Assembly (NCBI RefSeq): GCF_026151205.1
Contig: NC_087075.1
Coordinates: 3,880,359-3,944,358, forward strand
Length of the DNA: 64,000 bases
DNA from: Bolinopsis microptera
Lineage: Eukaryota; Ctenophora; Tentaculata; Lobata; Bolinopsidae
Reading direction: 5' to 3'
A program made the position numbers and the translations under genes. The notes under the pieces are model-generated. The model saw nothing but the letters and a program-made list of their open reading frames with translations, made no database searches and was not told where the DNA came from. Shown piece by piece: positions 13,019-24,800 of this stretch. The stretch's first letter is position 1. The number at the start of each line of letters is the position of its first letter.

Positions 13019-13214
13019 GGCCTTTTAGAACGGTTGGGATCCGACTAAATGATAGCTGAAGCTCATCATTTCCTTTAAAATCATGACGTAAGGGGCTGGT
13101 TCTCGTATCCAAGGACGTGAGTCGCGTGTGCGGACGGCATGTAAGGGGGGGGGGGGGGGTGATAGGAGGCATACAATCACAAGTACGAGAGTTGATCACC
13201 CCTCCCTCAAAGTC

Positions 13215-13442
13215 ATGGTCGAAAGTGCTCAGACCATGAACGTTTGGCTTGTTACCGATTCAATTATGAAACACATCGATGAGTCTTGCTTGGAATTTAG
13301 AAAATATAGGATGAATTTCAAAAGAATTGACTTTACATGTAGTGAATCACTGATCGGAGAAAACATGGGGAGCCAAATATCAACAGAGAAGCCTCAACTG
13401 ATAAATATATGTACATCCCGGCATCAATACACAATGAAATAA
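13215..13442 (+). CDS. Unrecognised ORF fragment
   Basis: A frame downstream of a 15-G run contains VWLVTDSIMKHIDESCLEF and continues basic and polar to a TAA stop at 13440-13442. The TDS motif after a hydrophobic strand recalls the start of SGNH-hydrolase-like domains, including those in some retroelement ORFs. The match is only one motif long. It could be an exon, a relic or chance. No splice site or start codon is convincing. Confidence 0.15.
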   Translation: MVESAQTMNVWLVTDSIMKHIDESCLEFRKYRMNFKRIDFTCSESLIGENMGSQISTEKPQLINICTSRHQYTMK

Positions 13443-13516
13443 TAGAAATTTAATCAACTTATACACAGCACAGCTGTGAAATCGTTGGACACCTGAATGT
13501 TTTAAGTATCTCCAGA

Positions 13517-13634
13517 GGTTCTTAGTTGTCGGGGATATTGATTGATTGGTTCTTAGTTGTCGGAGCTGATTGGATTTCCCAAGCTAGCATGTTAATTAGT
13601 TAACTAGGTAAAATTGACAGGTTCTTAGTTGTCC
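13517..13634. repeat. Three dispersed copies of GGTTCTTAGTTGTCGG
   Basis: The 16-mer GGTTCTTAGTTGTCGG or a one-base variant occurs at about 13517, 13551 and 13621, with unrelated spacers between. No function is inferred. Confidence 0.6.
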
Positions 13635-14427
13635 GGCAGCCTACTACATATTGAGAATTTTGAGTGCATCTTGGTTGAAGAAACTTTTCTGGCTATTCTT
13701 ATTCAATATAACATAAACTGACAAGACAGGTTATAAATAGCAAATATATGCGGGCATCCTCACAAACTATATTGTATGGTATCCTTATCATATAGTTGTA
13801 TTCTGTACGGGGCACGGGCTACAGTCCTCGATCCCTTATCTAGTAAGTTACTTTTACTATGTGACATTGTATTCGTAACATTACAGTTTCCCGTTTCCAC
13901 TGTAAAGCCGTCCTGTAATTTATAGTGTTTGTAATTAATTATCATAGCGGCCCCTCGTTTGGGTTCACTTCTCAAATTGAATATCTATTCAACACCTAAT
14001 TTATGCCTGCACTTAACCTGCAGATATATTTCAAACTCACGCTAGGAACAACAATTGGTTGTTCTGCTATTTAAGCTGTTGGGATTATATTTATATTTAT
14101 TCCTTTTGTTACCTTGTAAGTTGTAATCCTGGACAGGAGTCCACTTTATAACAATAATCTGCACAATGACTTTACTCATCACACCTCAAGAGTCAAGAAC
14201 ACCGCTCTATATTGTTGCTCCTTTATAATATAACTCATCTCACAACCTCTAACGAGCTGACCAGCTCTCCCTGCTCCTTTATAATACGTATTGTATACAT
14301 AATTTGGGTGCAATATTCCCTCTACCAGCTCATGAGTCACACACTTGGAGTGTCCCGGACAGTTGGACAATGTAGGTACTGGGCAATTTTACTCGACTAA
14401 CAAGTGTGGCGGCGCTTCCTTTTCTTT

Positions 14428-14790
14428 AACATCTACTGCTCTGTGCTACCTCTACCTTTTCTTCTCTAACTTAACTATACTGTACTATAACCTCTACCTT
14501 TTCTTCTCTAACTTAACTATACTGTACTGCTCTGTACTACCTCTACCTTTTCTTCTCTAACTTAATTTTACTGTACAGCTTTACCTTTTCTTCTCTAACT
14601 TTACTATACTGTACTGCTCTGTACTACCTCTACCTTTTCTTCTCTAACTTAATTTTACTGTACAGCTTTACCTTTTTTTCTCTAACATATACTACTCTGT
14701 ACTAGCTCTACCTTTTATAACTTCTACCTTTTCTCACAATAACATAATATGCTACTCTGTACTAGTTTAACCTTTTTTTCTCTTTTATTT
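14428..14790. repeat. Pyrimidine-rich degenerate tandem repeat
   Basis: Repeating blocks of CTCTACCTTTTCTTCTCTAA followed by TACTGTACTGCTCTGTACT variants, with periods of about 40 and 60 bp, fill 360 bp. The plus strand is strongly pyrimidine-biased. The frames across it merely translate the repeat. Confidence 0.85.
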
Positions 14791-16164
14791 TACTTTTCTT
14801 ATAATATCCGCCTATTTGTGGGATATCGCTATTATATTCTTGGACACTATCAGTTATATATTATCAGTTTAATGTTTTCAAAATTGCAGCTGTGCGACAA
14901 TTTGATTTAACAGTTTGAATTTTACTAATTTGTTAGAGCGATTTAAATTGTAAAATCATCGCGCTCAAAATCATCTCAGTACAGCAGTTCAAATTTCGAA
15001 ATGATTCTTTCGATCCTTTACTTCGTCTGTCTTCAAATTCCATTTTCTAACTAACTGGAGCACTTAAAGTTAACATTCAGTCTGAAGTCAACATTGTTGA
15101 AATATATACTAATAGCCGTGCATTTGCAATCCACGTGCATCCAGATGATGGATGGTAATGGCCACAAATATAACCAAAATTGCTTTTATTTATGAAGGAG
15201 TACCGTAAATGCAATCGCTTAATGCTCTAAAGTTCTATTTTCATGTAACTCCATGGCTGGATGCATTTTAGAAATTTCGTGCGAATTCAAAATATCGGTA
15301 TATTTTACGGTTAAATTGCCTCACTACGGCGAGGGGACCATGTTTATTGTTTAATGATCATTCCGTCGAATTGTTTGAATTTCTTAGAGAAACATAAATG
15401 TTATTTTATCGGTATTACTATTCCTTCGATCATTACCATAAAATATTACGTGGTTAGAGCGAAGAGGCATACGAGTACAAGAAATCTAAACAGCGCTGTC
15501 ATCGATTTGAAGCTACCTTCCCACATGAAAAATATATGTTGTTTTGTTGAAGTATTAGGTTTCGCTTTCTAATTCTTGTTTATGACTCGGTTTTCGGACT
15601 TTAGAAATTCGAGAGGACATTTAATCCAACCCGCAAGAGGTGTAGCCAATGTATTTAAATGATTACTCTAAGAGCAATCTTAATTTAAATCATGGTGCTC
15701 AACACATTGGTTCACAGGTTGGATTATTAAGGTGGTATCGATATTGTCGTTTAGTTCACATCCATTAGAGGTTTACTTCGGTGATATAATCATGGTTATG
15801 TAGTATAATTTCGTCACAAATTCTTGATTTCGTTGCGTGTAGTTTATATTGCTGTTACGATTGTTTTTGCTTATTACTTTTACTTTTAATTGCAGTTAAT
15901 GAAATTTAATCGTTGTCCCCATTCGGAAGCGAAATGTTAACTATATTTACGTATATACAGTTTAATTAATATAGCTGTATAACAAGGGCCTTTTTTGGTC
16001 GAACCAAATGTTGAGCGGCCAAATTCGTGCACTGCCCTAGTTACTAGCAGTAAAGGCAAATAACTTTAAAAGGCAAATAAAGTAGGTAAAGTTTGTAATC
16101 GAAAATTAGCAAACACTAAGCACAAACTTTCTAAATGTAACTGATCCTCCAATAACACAGGAAT
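14791..16164. other. Non-coding stretch upstream of the membrane-protein gene
   Basis: No gene, repeat array or element was recognised. The last 200 bp would carry the promoter and 5' UTR of the gene at 16165. A possible splice acceptor (CCAATAACACAG) ends four bases before that ATG. Confidence 0.4.
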
Positions 16165-16569
16165 ATGAAAAAGAGACGACTCCTCGCTCCACTAATTCTC
16201 GGAACCCTCACCTCCTCCCTAGCATCAGCACAAAACTCCATCCTCGCCCTAACCAACACTTCAACCCCTCAACTTGACCAGATGACGCGGCTCAACGTTG
16301 AGGACACTCCCCAGAGCAACACTATGGATCAAGGTGAGGGTAGCTCTGACAGGACACTGCAACCAGCGGAGGTGTTTCTCATAATATCTCCAATACTGGC
16401 TGTGATTATAATGGGGCTTGTGTTGGTGGGGATCATGTTGAAGAGAAAGAGTGAGATAAGGGAGCTGGCGCCGGAGGATAACAAAGTTAGGTACGAGGAG
16501 TTCGTGGACATTGAGAATGTTACGGAGAATGTGGAACTCATGGTTCAGAATAGAGATGGATTTTCTTGA
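16165..16569 (+). CDS. Small type I single-pass membrane protein, intronless
   Basis: The 134-residue frame is bounded by an in-frame TAA twelve bases before its ATG. Residues 1-22 form a signal peptide: a KKRR start, the hydrophobic run LLAPLILGTL, then SLASA as the cleavage site. The short ectodomain (about 23-69) is rich in Ser, Thr, Asn and Gln and has a potential N-glycosylation site at NTS. Residues about 70-92 (VFLIISPILAVIIMGLVLVG) form one membrane span, followed by KRK as the stop-transfer signal and a 40-residue acidic tail. There are no cysteines. Codons are richer in C and G than the flanks, which supports a real gene. I recognise no family. It could be a small receptor or adaptor subunit; that is inference from topology alone. 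Confidence 0.7.
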   Translation: MKKRRLLAPLILGTLTSSLASAQNSILALTNTSTPQLDQMTRLNVEDTPQSNTMDQGEGSSDRTLQPAEVFLIISPILAVIIMGLVLVGIMLKRKSEIRELAPEDNKVRYEEFVDIENVTENVELMVQNRDGFS

Positions 16570-17345
16570 AGCTCTGTATGATAGAGAAGTTTTCTGGAGG
16601 CTCTGAAAGAGGGATTCTCCAAATTATTTTATAAAAGAGCGGTTTCCTTGATGTCACGCAAGCCCTTTTATTTGGTCTACTTGTACTGGTGGTTTTGGTA
16701 ATTTTAATTATGAGAGATGGAAGACTGATTTGTATTTAAGTTATAAAATATTGGATGATAATGTACATCTGCAAGCTATTTAGGTTATATTACTGTCGTC
16801 CATCCCTAAAATGTCGTACCCTAGAAGTCAAAACCTAGTGCCACATATTTTCACTCCTGATGATATCATTTCGTAGAGTATCATGTCCCAATGCCCCTCA
16901 AAAGGTCGGACCTTGAAGGCTGGAGCCCGAATGGAAAATAACCGAAGCTATCTCTTACCAATACCTTGATACCTTGGCATTTAGAGTTGCCGGCTCATTG
17001 AAGTTTAGGACTACATTTTAGTTATCTTGCATTGACTTTGATATTAGCTGAATTTATGGCTGCTAATATATCGAATCTTCATGCTGATCAATTATTACGA
17101 TTTCTCCTTAATTCAATGTTTTAATCAGTTCTTAAACTCACAATTCCTTTTAGTAAAACGAAATTAAATCGCGAGGTTTAAAGCAATTTCATTTATCGCT
17201 ATTTGATATTACAACGTATATTAAATTGCAGTACAAAGAACATTTTCTCATTTAATTCAAGATGTTTCAATTTGATACATTTTGCGGTAAACTCAGCGAA
17301 CTTTTTCAAAATACATACATAAAATAAATCATAATAAGTTAAATA
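16570..17345. other. Intergenic stretch between converging genes
   Basis: This stretch holds the 3' UTR of the membrane-protein gene and AT-rich sequence. No canonical AATAAA was found close to the stop, and nothing else stands out. Confidence 0.4.
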
Positions 17346-17349
17346 TTTC

Positions 17350-18130
17350 CTATATCAACGAAGCTGTCATTTTTCTGGCATACTGCTGTTCCTTCGAAAA
17401 GATCTGAAACTCTTCGAGTAGGTTCTTGTTAAAGTCATCCTTAATCTTCTGTTTGGACTTTGGCTGCAATTTTCGTCGTTTCCCTTGAACGAATTTAAGA
17501 GAGGACTTCAAATTGGTGTGTCGGGCAGAAGCTCTGGCTCGTTGGACGACTTTTCCAAGGGATTCCATATTTGGTAGCGTTTGATTTACTTCTGTTGAAG
17601 CATCTGCAAGGACTTCTGCGATCAGGTTCCGAGTTGCCGACATGGGTTGTTCAGCAGCCTTCCTCTTGAGCGTTGTTAGAGTTCGAGTCTCTGTGGGGTA
17701 GCCAAATCCGAATCGTGGTTGTGTGGTTTACTTCCAAGGGAAAGGGTGTTGTCTGTGAGAGCGAGGTAGCAGTGGCAGGGACATTTAAGGGATTTGTTCT
17801 TCTGGCAACGCCAAGCAGAGGAGAGGACGGTGTCATCATATTTCTTCCTGCTGTAGATATATCCGTCAGAATCAAGCACCTGTTGACATCCTCTGAAACC
17901 ATTGAGGAACTTGGAGAAGGTAGGCATGACTGTTGATAGAATGCGATACCACTACCTTCTATCACCCAATATTTATACCTAAAACACTTGATCGGCTCAC
18001 TCCCCTTGCATGCTTTTGGCACGTACGTCTCACATCCCTTGATACGAGAACCTTTAGCAAGGTTCCCGTCCCTTATGTGATCTATGAATCGAGCAGAGAG
18101 ATCATGTTCACTTCTTAATTTATAGCTTCT
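17350..18130 (-). pseudogene. Broken FLYWCH-type zinc-finger gene
   Basis: Three consecutive stretches in different minus-strand frames look coding. The first (about 18130-17940) reads FIDHIRDGNLAKGSRIKGCE and KCFRYKYWVIEGSG. The second (17927-17676) contains GYIYSRKKYDD, SAWRCQKNKSLKCPCHC and HNHDSD. That spacing of aromatic, W.C, C and H.H residues is the FLYWCH finger, a DNA- or protein-binding domain often derived from Mutator-like transposases. The third (17643-17350, 97 codons) is a basic helical region with KRRKLQPKSKQKIKDD and a proper stop. The finger frame ends in a stop at 17676-17678, just before the third stretch, so at least two frame changes separate the parts. Short introns could explain one of them, but no good GT-AG pair is seen. 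It is most likely a decayed host or transposon-derived gene. Confidence 0.5.
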
Positions 18131-18493
18131 AGTTCTATGTAGTACTTGTCATGCGAACTCTACCCCAGATTTAGCCCATTTCTAGGTCAATAATATTCAA
18201 TCCATGAATCACATCACTAATTAATCGTGACATTAATTAGTAACGTGATCTGACCCCGGGATTAGGGAGCTAATGAAATCTTTTGAGAATTGATATCGGA
18301 AGTCAAATTTTACTCCTATGAGGGACTTTATTGTTTAAAAAATAAAACAACATTTCTTTTTACAAGTTTCAAAGCCGTATTCTTATCCTTAAGAAAAGAA
18401 AATGAAATAGATGCATGTTTTCGGAAAAATTTATTACTATCTCTAAAATATCACTAAAATAAGAATAGAAATAAAATTAACAACATACAACAG

Positions 18494-18499
18494 TTTATT
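18494..18499 (-). terminator. Poly(A) signal of the VWA gene
   Basis: AATAAA on the minus strand lies about 85 bases past the TGA stop of the VWA gene. The 3' UTR thus runs through the first copy of a 47 bp duplicated block. Confidence 0.5.
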
Positions 18500-18516
18500 G
18501 TTCATTTTATCAATAA

Positions 18517-18862
18517 CCGAACTTTCCTTGAATAATTTGGTCGAACAATATACAGATATTGACCGTTGGAGAATAAAGTTTTTTCATCCGCTCAATTTGC
18601 CAAATCGTTCCGGTATCTCTGTCAATCTCACCATGTCTATCAACTCATCTGCTGACGCTGAAGCAATGTGTACAATGTACAATGTACAATGTACAATGTA
18701 CAATGTACAATGTACAATGTACAATGTACAATGTACAATGTACAATGTACAATGTACAATGTACAATGTACCGAACTTTCCTTGAATAATTTGGTCGAAC
18801 AATATACAGATATTGACAATGTACAATGTACAATGTGTACAATCAATGTGTACAATGTACAA
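18517..18862. repeat. TACAATG heptamer array inside a duplicated 47 bp block
   Basis: An exact 47 bp block occurs at 18517-18563 and again at 18771-18817. Between and after the copies lie about 15 units of the heptamer TACAATG (18664-18770), plus a looser tail to 18862. The array directly abuts the acceptor of the last VWA exon (18658), so it replaces the usual polypyrimidine and branch region of that intron. Confidence 0.9.
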
Positions 18863-21800
18863 TAAACATTCGCATTAATTCATACGTTTTCAATGATAAT
18901 TAACAAGCATTCTGCATATTAATGAAAGATCAGCTGTAAGTGACTGTGAGTGGCTGAAGCCAGGAAACCTTCTTGCGCAAAGTTTCCTGGCGTAGAAGAA
19001 TTAAGAAGGGCCAGTGTAAATAACTTACTATTGGTTACTATTGGTTACTATTGGTTACTATTGGTTACTATTGGTTACTATTGGTTACTATTGTAACTTA
19101 CCGGTCACTTTACACGTCACTGAGACTATCCTTCCCTCTTTAGTGTTTCTCGGAGCAGCTACGTTCACGGTAAATTCAGCCGTCTGCTTTGACTTCAACA
19201 CAACTGAGAAGAGATTGAAATGGTTAGATAATAATATCTTTCGAGGTTGACTTAAAATTCAAGTTGAATACTCATTCAATATAATATGGTGAGAATTTGA
19301 AATTGCGGCCTGGTTAACGATGCAATAAACAAAACAGTCTGTGCACTCACCAGGGTTGCTGCGGGCACGTTTGTCTTTCTTGTCAGGAGATGTGATAAGA
19401 GGGAACCCTATAGTGACGTCATAGTTCTCTGTATTGGAGCAGCTGAGAAGATACAACTCCTCGTATGCGTTATTGTTTGTCACCTGCACTTTTATATACG
19501 TCCTGGCAGAGTAGTTGGGTATTTTTGGGCCGATAAATGCAGTGGAACTTGAAAGTTTAATTTTTGAGAGTTTGAATTTTAATTTCCTTTACCTAATATC
19601 CTTTAGTTTTTAAATATAATTTTTTGATGTAATTGGAGTATTAACCCTTATCTTTATTAGGTACTAAAGATGTCCGAAAATATTTTACCAAGAATGTTAT
19701 AAAGATTTTGTTGGAACTTTTTAACTCATTCGTTGTCTGACTGTGGGAACTATTGATTTTTGGAACTTGAAAGTCTCTCACTGAAAGTACCAATAAAATT
19801 CTTTCATAGAAAGATAGAAGACTTGCTTTCAATGAACCACAGATGTGTGTAGCCTCCAAATAGAAACCTACTTTCTGTTTGGAGAGAGGGCGTAGAAGTT
19901 GCCAACATCAGTAATTCTAAGGCAGGAACTGGTAGGGTGGAAATAGTTGGGAGACACTCGCTGGAACTTAGTTCCATCCACTATCTCTCCTCCTAGAACA
20001 ATCCTGAAACCTTCTGTTCCTGTAAAATAGTTGTTTTACATTACTTAATATGGTCATGAAACCAAATTTGTAATTAACTTTTTTAATTAAAACAAAACTA
20101 CTTAACTGAGTCAGGAGCATGACAAATTAAAAATTGATATGTTCGTTTTTTCTTGGGAGTATTCCAGTCTAGCACAAGACACGATTGAGGAATTGGCAGA
20201 TAGCCAAGCTACCTCACTAACCCATGTCAGGTGGAATAGTGAGTGTCACTACAAACGCATTGTCAGCCTGCTTGTCTGTTGCAAGAGCTCCTCGCCAGTG
20301 AACAACGTTACCTGCTACACCAACAAGCTGAGGTCAAGTAGAAGTTAGTTTATTTAATGCGTTAAAAAGAGTTCTTTTCCTTGTTTATTGATAGCTGTTG
20401 AGCGATATTTTACCTTTTTGTGCTTGTAGACAACTTTAATTAATCTTAGCTTTAAAAGACTGAGTTTTTATTGTTAATCAAACTTGGCAAGATGAAGTAC
20501 TTACTTTGGCGTAAAGAGTGTTTGTATTTACTTTCTCTCCTTGGTTCAGCTTTATGACAAGATTTTCTTCAATTCCTAAAATTAACAATTCCTGGAGTAA
20601 CGATATGGTTTACTCTGAATTACATCATGTCATTTTGGTGGATTCATTCCCTCTAAACAGCAAGCACTAAAGATCGATTAAAGCGACATTTGTCATCATA
20701 AAACTTCATAAAATCTATTTTAAAATGAAGACATCATACTAATAACATATACTACTAAAACATATACTAGTAACTTAGTTTGCTAGTTTATATTACGAGC
20801 TAACCAGGTTACTAAGTTGACAGGTTTGAAGTTGATAGGCTGCCTGGATACGAGGTTAATACCCTGTTACCAGGTTACAGAGTTACCAGGTTACCAGGTT
20901 ACCATGGTGTTAAGGCTAACCTAAACAAGGAGCGTAGTTTGCGATTCTATTAGGACCGGTCTCATCTACAAAGTAAGCTTCAAAAGCAACCAGATATTCT
21001 CCTGAACTCTTGACTGAGTAGGTAAACGAACTCGCTTCTTCCTTAGAGTGAGAGTAACTGTTGAAAGGGGTGATATGATCTTTAAAATTAATTAAACTTA
21101 AAGAAGCAAGGGATGAGCAATGAATTAATCCGATTTTCATGATCAACAGAATAACGTTTACTAATAATAGTCGGTAGCATCTAAATAATCAGCCGAAATA
21201 TCATGACCCCTCCATGCGGACCAACATCATCTGTAGCAGTATTTAAAGAGTGTTAAAGAGTGTTAAAGGGTGTTAAAGATTGTTAAATAGTGTCAAAAAG
21301 TGTTAAAGAGTGTTAAAAAGTGAAAACTGACCGGGTATTTGACTTTCCACTCCCCAGTACAAGGACAACTCTCCGCTGTCACATCAAAGATAACAGTGTT
21401 ATCAGCAACTGACTCTGCTATCTTGATGTTTGGTTCTCCCGATCTGAGATTGCCACATCTGGCTGAGTCTCCGTCTGCTGGCTTCTCTAATGAAACCTAG
21501 TGGTAAAGGGGTGTAGATTAGGCCAGAGTATAAGAGAAGGGTCTACATAAAAATCGGGATTTAGCTAAGAAAGTTTTTAATTCCTTGGAGGATATCCGCA
21601 CCATTTTGATAATATCAGTGATAAACGTTGTCAATCAGTACTGATAAATCATAAAATTCTGTTATGATTGCTTACCTTATTTAGGAGAGAAGCTGGTGTA
21701 ATGGTAGCTATCACTTTGAATTTCTCCATGCTTGTATCCACTAGAAGTGACTTCTCAAGTTTTTCAGAAACCTCTCCGTCCTCCGCAGCACTTCTCTTCT

Positions 21801-24800
21801 TCCTGTGATCAAGGATAATGGTAATAATATTTAGCATCAAATAGAACTATAATCAGGCTGCTAACCAGCTTATCACACGCTAAAGTAGCCAATAATAGCC
21901 ATATTACAGATGGTATCTGAGCAGCGATTATCAGCCATCTGTTATCTTAATAAGATAATTATCGTAATTAGTAAAAAACCTGGAATTATCAATAGCACCC
22001 TGTCCAACAACCGACAAAGCATTGTCACTCTCTTCTCCACAAATCAGAGCGTCTTTATCAAAAGCACCGTTTACAGTGTCAGTTACATTGTACACCCCAT
22101 TCTCCTTCAGCAACAAGCAGAAACCACCTGTTGGTGTTACCAAATTAGTAACCTTACAGCCTAATAGTTTACAGTGTCAGTTACATTGTACACCCCATTC
22201 TCCTTCAGTAACAAACAGAAACCACCTGTTATAGGTTACCAAATTAGTAACCTTACAGCCTAATAGTTTACAGTGTCAGTTACATTGTACACCCCATTCT
22301 CCTTCAGTAACAAACAGAAACCACCTGTTGGTGTTACCAAATTAGTAACTAACAAGCAGAAACCACCTGTTGGTGTTACCAAATTAGTAACCTGTTGGTG
22401 TTACCAAATTAGTAACCTTATAGCCTAATAGTTTACAGTGTCAGTAACATTGTACACCCCATTCTCCTTCAGTAACAAACAGAAACCACCTGTTATAGGT
22501 TACCAAATTAGTAACCTTATAGCCTAATAACCCAGAAGCAGCTTTCAAAAAAGTTTTGGTGATATTTAATTCATTTCTCATTTTAAAAGGCTAATTCAAA
22601 AGATTAAAGAAAAGGACAAACAGGGCCAGGTATACAAATAATCTAATAATCCATAAAATGAAGATCAATGAGCTGATCATAATCGTCGCAGAGAAGAGAC
22701 GACCAGGTTCAATATAGTAAGCTCTTCGTTAGTCATAAACTCAAAAGAATCAGAAACGCGTTATCGCGTTAAGTTTGGGATTGTGAATATTTTGTTGCAC
22801 CTAACGATGTAATAACTAATGAGGCAACATAGTTATTACCTGTGTTGTGCGCCATTTTCACGTAGTTGCTGTCAATAGTTGGCTTACAGCTGTCGAACAG
22901 AATGAAAAACACAGGTGCTTTCTGAAATTGTGTTGTTTGTTAGAATTTTACTCGTTTTATCGACCGACATTTTTGCTTTTTTCTTTAAGTTAGAAAGATG
23001 CTCGACCTTTAAATTGTGAAAAATTTTACATTTTATTAAATTCTCATCAAATCTCACCGAATGATGAAATCATCTCACTAAGTCAAAAAGTTTTGAAAAT
23101 CAGGATGAGTATGATAATAAATTAATGGTAAATTTCCTTTCCTTACCAAGAAAGCAAGACTTCTCATGATAGAGGAGGCAGACCTGAAGCAATCCTTGCT
23201 AGTAGCGTCTGTGAACACGTACATGACTGAGTTTCGGACCTGAAAATAATCTATAAAAGACATATGTCCAAATAAGGTCATGTTTATTGTCCAATGTGAT
23301 TGTAAGGTCTCAGGTCATGTTTATATAAAGCGATTTGTTTCGTATGGACCATGGACATGCATCATAATTTTAGGCACCTGGTACATGATTAGGTAGCCAT
23401 AAAATTAAACAGATTTTAAGTTGACTTCAATTCGTTTTTAATTTAAGGTAAAATTGATACAGACCCTCATAAAGGTGCTTCTATAAAGAGTTGACAATAT
23501 ACCATAACATGTTCTTTCTTCACAGTCGCCTGGTGAATAGAGTTTGTAGTAGTGTTTGTAGTAGTGTTTTGGGGATCGAATAATTTTCGATAGTCTAAAT
23601 GAAAATATTTTCATTCAAATACATTTCTTTCATCTAAAATGCTTGTTTATTGAAGCTTGTTTATTGAAGCTACATTTTATTTAAAAGAGAGGCTGGGCCT
23701 GGTTGGCCCACGAGAGGATAGCATATGAATGCTTTGCCTACCTCTGGGGTATGGCAGTCCTGTGGGAGGATGCCAGTGGAATCAAGATGTGTAATCAAGG
23801 ATGATGGTAAGTGTTGTGGGTGTGTCATAGATGAACGCTTAAGTGGTGGTTGAGTGTGGAAGAGAGAAAGGCGAAATAAGAAGCTACATATTGACATCTA
23901 AAGCTGCATATTTAGAAACTGCACTATATGCATAATGATGCTTTCTACTACGTGAATTGATAGATGTGTTGATTTAGAGTCTATTCACTCATTTAGTACC
24001 GTTTAAAATCCATTACGCTAATAATTTAATAATTTATATAAGTTACAAACCCCCGACGCTTGGTGTCAAGTTCTGAATGTATCTCATAATATCGTGCGAT
24101 GTCTTGAACGTTCGGATAGTTGCTGCAAAACACAATAAAAGTGCTGTTAAAATCAAATACCAATATTAACATCACCATGCTTCCACTTTCAAAATGCTTT
24201 CACTTTCACTTTAACAATGCTTTCACTTTCACCTCCGAATCTGGGAGTAAGGTTACTGATGTGGTTCATCACTTGTTTGCCTGTTTTCAGTACCTTTGGG
24301 CCATTTGCAGCTGAAATCGTTGCTGTTATCAGCATCTCTTCGCATACACTACATCAGTGCACGATCGATATTGAAGTTACAACACAGCATAAAACGTACA
24401 AATTCGGAGAGGTCCACATGGTTAATAATAAATAAAGTTGGATCACAAACCGGGATTATCAGCGAATGTAGTAACGATAAACTCAGCTTCAACGCCAGCC
24501 TTCTGCTGCTCTAATATTAGCTGCTGGATGTACGCTCTCACGTTCTTCATATCATCCTTCATGCTACTGCTGGTGTCAATTACAAACGCCATTGTCACCT
24601 GGTATTTTGAGATTAGATCAGTCTTTATAGTTTATTCTGTAAAGCACAAGTAGCGATTTTTAAACCGAAAATGTCTCCGGGTTTGAATTTACGTCAGGGA
24701 TCTATAATCGATGTTTTTTAAAGATCCAATGAAAATATAACATTTGTATAACCTGGTATTTCCCAAACCTTTTTATTGAGATGAAGAACATCTTTGAACT

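Noticed and set aside
18584-18865. Several frames reading MYNVQCT or HCTLYIV repeats
   Set aside because: They only translate the TACAATG heptamer; the real coding part is the 74 bp terminal VWA exon.
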